NCBI RefSeq assembly: GCF_932526225.1
Contig: NC_064041.1
Coordinates: forward strand, 15,346,951 to 15,410,950
Reading direction: 5' to 3'
DNA from: Nematostella vectensis
Taxonomy: Eukaryota > Cnidaria > Anthozoa > Actiniaria > Edwardsiidae
Length of the DNA stretch: 64,000 nucleotides
In this document: one piece after another, positions 48,401-60,400 of the stretch
Layout of the letters: each line of letters opens with the position of its first letter
Position numbering within the stretch: the stretch's first letter is position 1
The notes under the pieces: model-generated
Told to the model about the DNA's origin: nothing
The model's database searches: none
Seen by the model: the letters and a program-made list of their open reading frames with translations, nothing else
Translations under genes and position numbers: made by a program

Positions 48401-51400
48401 GTCTAATTTTTGGCATTTCATCTCATCCAGGAGAGGTTCGATCCTTGGCCAATGGGCTTGAATTTTTTTTTACTCTCATTTTAAAATCAGTTAGGACTTT
48501 TTATGGCATAAAAACCTTTTTCATTTCATCTCAAGTCATGTTGCAGGTGCAAAGTCAGGATCCTACGCCTATCACAGGCTACAGGCCTGGTTAAGAAGAT
48601 GACTAGTCAAGAAAAAAAAGCAAATTGTGTGAGTTAGAAAACACGAAGGAGGAATAGAGAAAAAAGAAGAAGAAGAATTTCAAAAACAGCAACAACAGCA
48701 GCAAAAGAAAAAGATGTATATCAAGCTGATATGTTAAAAAAAATGTTATTCACTATTCGTTTCCGCTTTCTTAATATTATTGAATTTTTGTCCGCTAAAC
48801 GGTGCCTAAGTTGAGAAATTTCACGCAAATTTTCAGGCAATCTTATTTCTCTTCCTTCTTCGTGGCAGCCATTTTGAATAGGCCCGGGAACACTCGTTTT
48901 CTAGTCTCCCAAAGGCCATTAGACGAAGGACACATATGATGACATAATAATAATAATAATAATAATAATGTGTTTATTAACCCTATTGCAGCGAAAGCTG
49001 AATTACAGGGCAGCCAGTATATATATAATACATCCTTACATTTACATAACTTGTTGATAACGATAAGTACAGAAATTGTTGAGCCTATTCGTACGGCCGC
49101 AGATGGGGACAACAGACGCCGTACCGGACCGTAAACCATACCCATGGTGCGTTGCTACAGGAATAGGAATTAAGCGTTTAAGGGGGCCTCCGCGTTTGGC
49201 CTTTGCCACGAGAGCGATGCATGCCGTTTCTCTACGCTGGCATAGTGTTTCCAATTTAGCGTGTGATAATGCCTCATGGTAAGAGAGGTTTGGAAACACT
49301 ATGCGCAGCACTTTTTTTTGGACCGATTCCACTAACTCTACCAAGTACTCTGGCAATGCCGACCAGACAGGCGAGGCATATTCAAGCACAGGTCTCATTG
49401 TGCTACAGTATACTTGAATAAGGTCGTTTGATGATAGACCGCTTTTCTTGAGCGCACGGATTGCATACAAACGCTTGGTGGCCTTCTTCACGATAGCATC
49501 ACAGTGAGTATTCCACGAGAAGTCACTGGTGATGTGGACACCAAGCAACTTATAGCAATCCACGCGCTCAATAACACAACCATTTATGAGCATAGGAGCA
49601 AGCTCAGTAGAATTATAAGTAAGGAAGCACATGGCCATTTTTTTGCATTTCTTGGCATTAAGGCGCATATTGCGTGCAAGGGCATAGCTATTTATGTCAT
49701 TCGCAACAAACGGAAGGTAGCTAGGAGAATTTCTTGGAACAATTTCAAAAACTGTAGCGTCATCTACATACTTGATGCGATACTGCCAGTCGCGCGCTAA
49801 CCTATTCACCAATATTGCAAATAGTAACGGAGCTAGCCTGGTGCCCTGTGGGATTCCTCCCTTAGGTGATATTACATGGGAGCGTGAATCCCTTATCTTA
49901 ACATACTGACTCCTGTTGGATACAAATGACGACACCCATCGAATGATACATTCATGGACACCTAGGTGACACATTTCTGCTATTAGAACGTTATGGTCCA
50001 CTAAATCAAAGCCTTTACTGAAGTCAGAAAAAAACAGTCTGACCCAGCAGTCCCCTTTGTCGAGAGCCTCGAAAATTATGTGCATCACATAGACCAGCGC
50101 TTCAGTAGTAGACTTCCCAGCAACTGCAAACTGTAACCAGTCCAGTTGATGTAGCACTTGATGGAATAGTGGCTGAAGCGTAAACCCTTCCAGTACCTTG
50201 GCGAGTTGTGATGTCAAGGCGATCGGCCGTAGGTCATCTTCGACTACTTTAGGGCGGGGGCACTTGGGGATGGGCGAGATCTCAGACTGCTTTAGTGGAG
50301 CAGGGACGTATCCTTGAATGAGCGACGCATTGTATAGATCGCAAACCACAGGAGCGAGTTCGATTGCAAAGGTGTTCCAGATCCTAGCTGGAATTGGATC
50401 AGGACCAGATGACTTGTTGGTTTTCACCTGGCGGAGGGCCTGGTACGCACGCCTATTATCGATCAACAGATCATCAGGGACCTGGTAGAATGACCCAGGT
50501 GCTTGAGGCGGGAGTGGTTCAAAGTGCGCAGTTAAACTACCGAGAAAATTGTTAAATCTAGTAGCTAGGTCAGAGGTTGTTGGAATGTCGTCACACAACA
50601 TCTGTTGAGACCAGTCACGTGGAGACCCGCTGTCCCCAGATAGACCCTTGACTTCTTTCCACCACCTTTTCACATTGGTATTCTTGAGTTTGGCGACTTT
50701 GGTCTTATAGTAAGAGGCTTTGCTTTTTTTGCACTCTTCCTGAACAGAGTTTCTGTACATTTTGAATTGCGGTGAGTCATTTCCAAATTGATGTAATGCC
50801 TTTTGGCGTTTGGAAACAAGGTACTTGAGCTTATTGGATACCCACGGTTTATCACTACTGCAAATCGATATCTTCCTGAGAGGGAGATACTTATCGACAG
50901 CCATATACAAAACATCCGAAAATGCCTGGAATTTTTCAGAGACCAGCTGTTTGTCAAATACTTCGGTCCAGCGCTGCTGCGTTATCCAACAGCCAAAGTC
51001 CCGGATCTTACTGGGCCGGAGGTCACGTTTCCAAATAGTTGTCTTAGCCCTAGGTTTGAGAGACCTCAGAATAGGCGCTATAAGCAACGTGTAGTGGTCG
51101 GATCTTCCAATCTTTGGCAGCTGGCACACAGGAGCGAAAGAGTTGGGCATGTTGGTAAGGCACCAGTCGAGGATGCCGGTATCACGGGTCAGTACTTTGA
51201 CGATCTGAGAGAGACCCGTAGCACGCTTTGTAGCGACTACACTGAACCGAGTACTTGTGGGATTGAAATCACCGCAGATAAGAACAAGTCCCTCTGGATG
51301 ATTACGTAGGAAGCTCTCAGTATTAGACTGCAGATGTTCTAGGAGCCTACAGTTCTCAACCTCGCCACAACTAGTGGAGTGGTATACAGATCCAAGTAAT

Positions 51401-54400
51401 ATCCTGGAGATTTTGCGAGGGAGCCTGCGTGGTCTAGCATCAATCCATATCGATTCGATGTCCTGTGATTCGTAGTCAGACAGTCTTGTGCATGAGATGT
51501 TAGAGTCGACGTAAACGCATACACCACCACCAGACGTGTGTGTTCTATCGCGCCTGAAGCACGAAAACCCGGGGAGGTTAACTGCAGCATCCGGGATGTC
51601 AGGGTGCAGCCAAGACTCAGTGATGCAGACGATTTGGGGTCTATTGAGATTAACAACAGTTTGAAGCTCATCGATCTTGTGTTGAATTGATCTGATATTA
51701 CTGTAAACCAAACTAGGAATTGAAGCTTTAAGAGTTCCAGCAGCGACATCATCGACTGATGGGGTACCTGTGGTCTCAGGCACAGGGAGACCATCCGAAC
51801 GGTTGACTCGGGACTTACGAGAGGATCTAAAAGGTTTTCTAATGCCTAGATCCTTCAAACGAAGCCACAGTTCTTTATCAATACGTTGCTTGGGTTGTGT
51901 TTTCCTAATTGACTTCAGCGTTGGGCTGTCATAAACCCTTCTCGAGCTCAGAGAACGTATCGGATTTCCAAGATGGCGGACATGAGCACTCGGATTCGGG
52001 AACCCATGATCTTGACTGAAACAAGGCCAAATGATGATAAAACAGGGCCACCAACACACCAGGAATAAGGACTGCCATTTAGCTGATGTAATAGGCCACA
52101 TGCCGGCCGCAAGATAGGCTTGAAATTGAACGTTGGACAAAAACAGACAGACAAATTCTAACGTGGGGCAACCCGTGGAGGTGCCGCTGATCATTTGATA
52201 TGATCATAATCATAAACAGGCGTGTACCTGTGGATTAGGGGGGGGGGGAGGAGGGGGGTGTGCAGTCATAGGGATCATATGGAAAAAGCTTAGTATTTGG
52301 CGCCAAGGGGGGCACCCCCCTGTGTGCGCGAAGGTTCTCATTGATGGCAAAACTCACTTGAGATAGAGTCTTAGCCTCTCCTCTGTGCCTGCAAGCCTGC
52401 TCTCTAGACTTTTGAGCTCTCTTGTCCTCTCCTCAACACTCGTCATCACACCATCTGAATCCTTCCGCACCTTCACCAGCGATTGCTCCGCCTCAAGTAA
52501 CTCCTTTTTCTTCAAATCCACTTCCTATGCAGAAGGTGAGCGAAACATGTGACCGGGTAAATGACACTAGCAAAAATCGTTCCTATTCATCAAGGGTAAA
52601 AATAGGTTTCTACGGATTATGTAGAATGATAGTATATTTAGAACATAATAAGTTTTCAACGAGAATCATTTTTTGGATGCAATCATTCATGGCAAGATCC
52701 TTCTTCAGTTTATCTAGAAATCCTAAAAATAGTATGCCTTTGAATGCCTTGGACCTACCGCAGTGATTTGCGTTAGCTTTTCTGTCATTCCCCTCGTCTT
52801 GATGTCGAGGCTAAGAAGCTGATTTCCCGCGCGAATAAGCTCTGATGACGTCTCTGATGCCCTCGTTTCCAGGGCCCCCGCGTCTTCCTCTGCACGACGC
52901 ATGCGCTCCTCGCTTCGCTTGCACTATGTGGGGAAAACAGCCTTTACATTACGGGGAGTATGCGTGGTGGGTGGATGTTTTTCTTTTTACCATGAAAAGA
53001 GCAGCGGAGCTTATTAATCAATGGCTACTTTTTTATTTTATTAATGGTGTAAAAGACCCTGGGGCGAGCGCACGAGAGACCTGTGTATTCTAAACGTGCC
53101 TATTTTTTTCAAAATTGCGACCTACAAAATCATAGAAAACGCAAATTGCTGCAAGTCTACCTGAAAATGTACACAGTTCTAAGGGCGATAAAAAGCGAAA
53201 ATTAATCGAAATGGTCTCCCAAATATGGTATGTTATAAGGGATTGATCAATCTAGAAAATTGAATGTCTTCAAACAAAATTCATTTTCAAATTCTTATTG
53301 CTCTGGGCCTGATCCTTGATTCTTATTTCTAGACATAAATTTTGTTTCGAAAACTGTAGGTTTTTTTTAGCTCGCTCGGTCAATTTATTATTTGGACATT
53401 ACATACCATATTTGGAACGTTACTTTAATCATTTTTTTTTAGCTTTTCTGTCGCCCAGTACTGTGTACGTTGAAAAATTCCGCGTATACTTGCAGTAATT
53501 CGTGTTTACTACAAATTTACAGGCCGTAAAAATACGCCCAGGCCCTAGCGTTTATAGAACACCACAGGTTTCCCAAGCGCTCGCTCAGGCTCTACACTAC
53601 GACTGCAAAAACAGAATAACAGCATTTTTTTAGGGATGAGGTATATTTTGTCATTACTCGCCCCAAGCCACGCACAGTGCCCATTGATGATATCTTTGAT
53701 GATATCTTTACCTGAGAGATGACGGCGTCTAGTTCGTGCCTGTGTTCAGCAAGATCAGCGGTAACCTCCTGCAACTCCATGCGTCGCTTGCGCAGAATGC
53801 TGTCTAAGTGTGTCAGCTCATTCATACGGAACTCGCGCCCAGCCTCCATCTCCGGCTGTGACACAGGGTACCCAGGGTAGGGCTGTTGACTCATAACGTC
53901 TTGGGGAGGCTCACTGAAATGTTATTGTTAGTTAAAAAAAAAAGAAAGTTCAAGTCAATGTTTATAATTTTATGAAAGAAATGCTGTTTCAATTAGTGAC
54001 GATCAAATAATCGAAATAAATATCAATCAATGGCCGATTTTTTCAAATGGTCTAAAAGAGCCTAGGGCGAGGCCTAAGATGTTCTAGTGACCCTGTCCCC
54101 ACGTATCCGTTTTCGTTTGAAAACGCAACCTTTTTGTTCCGTTTTCAAACGCGTCTACACGAAGCGTTTTCATTTTGATACGACCCGTCCCCACAACGCA
54201 GAAACGATACGAAAGCGATTACAAGTCTTACAGCGCATGCGTACTCGCGCGGCAAGTGGACTGGACCTGAGTTGTCACGACATCGCTTTCGCAACGTTTC
54301 GTTTTCGTCCGTCCCCACGCGCCGAAAGGTTATCGTTTTTAAATTGTTCCACTCTGCAGATCGTTTTCAAATCTTTCCTTTTTTTGTCATCGTGTGCACG

Positions 54401-57400
54401 ATACCCGTATCAAAAAGGATTCGTATTCTAACGAAAACGGAAACGTGGGGACGGGTTCTAAAAAGCAAATATATATATTGATGCGGCGCCCAACTATTGT
54501 ATGTGATGTCTAAATAAGGGATTGACCGGGCGAACAAGAAACACGTTTTCAAAACACGATTGATAATAGTATAGAGAGACCTTAAACCCACAGAACCTAA
54601 GCTAGCATGTTTCTGAGCGACGGATGCTAACCGGAAGTTTAGCGTTTTCCTTCTTCGTAAAGGTTTTGCTTCAGCCCATTTAAAGAGGACTTCTCTGTTC
54701 CACCGCACAGTCTAACGTAAGGAACCTGCTGGCAGCGTGATAGCAAATAGACAAACCCTTCTATTTCCGTCTGCCTTCCGTCACAGAAAAGTTCCCCTGT
54801 TCCAGAGTACTAGAGCACTAACCCACGTAAACTAACACAAGACAAACCTCGGTACGAGGTACTGGGCCGGAAACTCGTCCACACTTGACCGAGCCGTACT
54901 GGGACTAAGAACAGGCTGGGGACTGGTCACTAAGCCAGGTAGGGGTCTGGGTCTAGTTACTTCACACGGCTGAGGATTGGGACTGGAGGCTTGACTCGGT
55001 TGAGTACTGGGTACTAGTCGAGGACTTGGTACTGGTGTAGGTAGTTCTGGGATTGTCTGAAAAATTGTTGACGGAAGAAATATTTGAGATGTAACTACTG
55101 TACATAATTAAGTCTACTAAATTTTAGCGAGAGGACGGAAGTGTATAAATCTAGCGCCTAGATTCTAACTATACCAGTTTAAAAGAAGACCAGTCACGCC
55201 GTTTTCTTTGAAAAGCATCAATCTCGATTCTGAGTTGGGCAATTCCTCGAGAATTTTGTATCAGTCAAGCCAAAGCGCGCCAGTTTGTCACCCAAAAAGT
55301 CACTTGTATGCAATTATAGAATTTGCAATTATAGAATACTTACCTAGACCGAGCCAGCCAGCTTGCACATCAAGATGAGCTCATCCGTTCAAGAAAGACA
55401 GAGCCACGGAGATACCACAAAAGCAAACAACAAGATTGGTAGATTTTATAAGATGTTTTATTAAGCAAAATACACACTGTACAATTGTTAACATGGCTTG
55501 AATATTAGTTATGTTACAAGCTGGCTGGCTGTAGATATTGCACATCCTAAACAACCTTTTCCCTGTCAGAAGCAAGAAGACGGGGCGTGATGTGAAAGCG
55601 GTAGCCGTATCAGAATATTTGAGAAATATCCTCATTTTTCGCAAATTTTGGGTCCATTTGCCCGAAGATTTTACAACTGACTGGGAAGAGTTTTTTTTTA
55701 TATAATTGGTCCTCAATATAAGAAAGTAACAATTCAAATGAAGTGCTCTATTTCTGAAACCCCCACATTTTTGCATACTGAGGTGTTAATGAAAAAAATA
55801 TTCTTTAATCTGTAAGTTGCATGATTCGCTGCTAAAGAATGCGTCCATGCAAATCACAATCTAGATCATGGATGTATTATATTAGAGTTATGACAGTTAT
55901 TTACAATTCTCTAAAATAAAGAGCTTGATGTAAAAAAATAATAATAAAATAAAATGAAATAAAAATAAAGCAGACTCCATAGGACTAGATATCTCTAGTG
56001 GTAAAGACCCCGCGAATCTTTAAAGAGGATTTTGGAAGAAAACAGGGGGAGGAGACGAGGAGAAAGGAGGGAATATAAATTTTTACAAGCTTTTTTGTGT
56101 GAAAGAAGGGGTAGAAAAATCCCTTTTGAACTGCACCCATATATTAACACCTGACTATAAACTTAAAATCACACTTGATGTATTAATTAAATATGAATAT
56201 CTAAGATACCATTTTCACTCAAATAAACACCATCGTTAGATCGCATATATTTTTCAATGCCATTTTACTTCTTGTATGCATCATCATTGAGTCCAGCCTA
56301 ATTTTGTAGACAAAGAATTAAGTGCTAGCCCCTTGGGTGTGTTCTTATTTAAGTAAACATGGTATTGGGTGTGTTCTTATTTAAGTAAACATGGTATTCG
56401 CTTTTGATAATGATGGGGCACTTGTACGGCTCATGAGTGATTGTGGTGTTACACCGGTGACCTTAAAACCAGTAAAATCAAAAGGAATGACCAAAACAAC
56501 CATTCGGATTTGTTAAATGACTTTTGATAAAATCTTGTGGGTCTCGGAGAGGATGGAAATTAATAGAAAATAGTACTTTTCGAATCCAGCACAAGCTGTT
56601 CCTTCACTTATACCTTGGAGCTAGATAAATTCAAGCGACTAGATCCTTTGCATATAATCCATTTAACTCAAAATAGACATACAAATGCCCCTGCTCTAAT
56701 GTTAAATAGTAGTCTACCTTGTTAAGCCTAAGTTAGCTTGTACTAGCTAAGGTTGGACTTGTGGTCTAGTATGGTCAGAAGGTGGTCCTGCAATTTCTAA
56801 ACACACGTACTGGGAATTAGAAAATTACCCCGTTGCATCACAAAATGTGTGGAAATAGACTTAAGTTTAACTTACAATTAATTAAGTCTCTTAAAATATA
56901 TAAACCTGCAAGCCCTCACTTGGATGGAACAGAAATATGCCAGAAAGTGAAATTTTATTTATTTGCAATTCTAATCTAGCATGACATTAACAATAAAGCT
57001 GTGTTTATAAAAGAGATTAAACATTAATTAACAGGTCGATGTGAAAAGCAAAGACATATATGTTTGAAAATAATAGAGACCATAGATGTATATTTATAAA
57101 TATCACAGGGGTAAGCAAGTTCCTACTTAGATGGCTAGATACTTAGAAGGTAGGTGGTGCTAGATGGGAAAAAAACCCACCACCTTGTTCTTTGAAGTAA
57201 GAAAGCAGCTATTTGCAGAGGCTTAGGGGCGGACTTCTATATAAAATCTGGTTAGGTTACAAAAATCCGCACAAAAAGAGCGCACGCCTTCTACAAAGGA
57301 AATAAAATCCCGATAGTAAATGTGTCGAAAAAAAGTGCATACCGAAAAACAAAAAATCCTTCACACAAAAACCAGGTTTACTACTGGTCCGGCCCTTGCC

Positions 57401-60400
57401 GCGGCCACCCGCGGATGTCGCCGAGAAGCTCGGGGCCTTGGTACCCAGTGTACCTTCTCATAAGTTCACTGTTTTTGGAACTCGGGATCAGCTTAACCGC
57501 GTACAGTATACCTCATCTTAACATACACGGGGGTTAACCCCGTAAACCCACCCATGGACTCACCGCTAGTGTTCCGTCAAGGGAATGAACTTGACTCCGT
57601 CTGCTACTTGTACGACTCCTAACAGCCCCCTCAACCTGGTAATAACAAAACCTTCAATCAAAAATATATACTTTGTTGCTTGTACGGCTGCTAACACTCC
57701 TAACAAAACCTTCTATCGAGAAGGCCAAAGTATGAATACACCTGATACGTGAATTGTCCATGGATTTTTTAAGTCTATCAGACTTCAAAATTGTTTCGGA
57801 TTTTATGTCGATTAAAAATACGACTTGTAATCGTATTATCGCCGGACCAAAACCGCTGTTTTATTTATCATTAACAACAGCTTCTTGAGATTAGGCGGGG
57901 GGAACCGTTGGCTTCGTTTTAATAAAAGTGGTCAAGTTGTCTCTATGGATTTGTTCCTTACGAATTTGGGAAAGAGTTTTGACATAAAAGCTGTAAAACA
58001 CTTATTTTCCCTTACCAATAATTCTAAGGCCCTTGAAGTACAAGACGACACGAAAATTGACGTTTTTAGCGTTGCACGTTGACAGTGTTTTGATGCACTT
58101 ATGCCCTCGCCTGCCATGAACTTTGTGCCACTAATAACTTGTTATGGTCAAATAGATGCTTTGGAAGCATAAATCAATTTTAATTAACTTTATCTAACTT
58201 GTGCACGATGGCCTTTGAATTCGTGCTCAATGAAGGAGAGAGAAAACAATAATCTTACACGTGTTATTAAGATATCGCTTTTGGCGGGAAGATTTGTAGC
58301 GATCGCACACGACTGTGAAATCCTGCCTGATATTTCCGATTTACCTGCTAATAAATACACTTAGACACAGCTCTAAAGTAACTTAGCAAGCCTTGAAGTA
58401 GCCACGATAAGAGATTACTTAATTAATGATTTATTCACCTCGTTTTCAAGACTTTGAAGATCCAAGCGAAGGGACTCCCTTTGGTTCTGAAAATGATACA
58501 ACAAGAATGTCTACAACTACCAAATATCCGCACGAAAAGTTACTCACATAACATGCTCTATAATCACAAAAGCAAACCTTCTTCACAGGTACATAGGCCT
58601 TGGATTCGTGTAATTTCGGGACCACATTCGACATAACTACCGACTACATCGAGTTTCTCTTACAACTACAAAATTCCATGCTTCGATCACGAACCACTTC
58701 ATCCTGTCAGCTCTATGTGGCATGTCAACAAAGCCGAAGACTCTCAAATTACTATATCAATTCACTTTCTGCATTCCTTAGTAGCAGCAAACAAGGTTCT
58801 TGTTATAATTCAATTAATGGAAAAGTTAAATGCCACAACGGGGAAATTCAACACATAAAAGTTAGCAAGAAAATTACGATAGATGAACAGAGCTGCCTAG
58901 GGGGCCTTGAATTAAGCTTTTTTTGTTGTTTCTTTGGATTTGGTTTGAAGCCCAGTTTGACAGGGAAGTTTAGGTAAATCAATAGACAAGAATAATTACA
59001 TATTATCGACATTATGACCGCATTACACTATTTTTTTATGAAACCGTGTAATTTTCAGTTGAGGCTGGACCGCTTTTATTTTATAAGAACATTTTTTTTA
59101 AATGTTAAAACATTTAGATTTTTTTAAATGTTAAAACATGTAGATCATTGAAAAGAGTAAGGTAATACACAAAATAAATTATTGTATACTAACTGGGGAG
59201 TGTAAAAATAGAAATACAAAAAAATGATAAATAGCAATACAATTTCTCTCGATTTTTCCGCTTTTTTCACGGCAACTTTGTCAGCGCCTGTCTAGCAGGG
59301 TATTGGATAGAACGTTTCGCGTGCTCATTTTAAAAAAAAGATAAGATATTCTAGTAGCTTAACGGAAGAGTTTTGCCACAATGGAAAAGAATACTAGTTA
59401 TTCTGGGTTTATTTATGGTTGTTATTCTGGGTTTATTTATCGTTAAAAAAGAAACGTTCTCGATTTCAAGTCCTAGCACTTTTTGGCGCGGAAATAACCT
59501 AGCTCCCAGGATCTTCTGGGACATTCAGAAAAAGAGGAGGTTTTTATAACTTTTTTTTTTTAAAGTCGATTAACAAAATAACAACTTTCATTGAGATGTG
59601 CACAATGATTGAAAAAAAAATGTAACAAAATAGATTCTCATTCTAACCAACCATGTCAATCAATGGCTGTCGTTTTTCATATAACAATCAATCTTGTTTT
59701 GAAGGTGCTGGTTTTCTAGCTCGCTCGGTCAATTTCTTATTAGGACATAACATACCATATTTGGAAGTCAGCTTCAATCATTTTTTCGCTTATTTGTCGC
59801 CATAGAACTGTATACGTCGAAACTTTCCGCGTAAACTTGCAGGAATTCGTGGTAATTACGATTTTGCAGGCCGCCATTTTGGAAAACTAGCGTATCACAG
59901 GTTTCCCGCGCGCTCGCCCCAGGCCATTTTAGACCATTTAGAAAACGACTCCCATTGATTGATATAAAAAAGTTTACGTACACAATTCTAGGGTGACAAA
60001 AAGCGATAATTTAGTAAAAGATAGATTTTTAAATATTTGCAAAATGGCGGTAGACAGACTCAAACCTGACAAAGCCTCGCTTTCGTGCTCGAACTCAAAT
60101 TGGAAAACAGGCCGTCTGGTCATACCAACCTGAGAAGTGTTTGCTCGCTGAGTGGCGCTCAACACTCCTTCCAACCGACCTACTTCGTACTCCTGCACAC
60201 AAAAGAGACATTGATGTCATAAGGGTTATATCAGAAACATATACCGCAATACTCGGGCAAAGGAAGCATCCCGCTACGATTTAATCGGGATTTAGCGCCC
60301 CATACCCCAAACCCTAGGTACCCTGGATCCAGAGCCTTGAATGTCGCTTTATTTAGTGGCAGTAATCAGCTCAGGCTGTGGGCGACATTCTCTGGATACA

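Noticed and set aside
48433-48442. tRNA or tRNA-derived SINE from GGTTCGATCC
   Set aside because: No A box at suitable spacing and no cloverleaf; a 10-bp match is weak.
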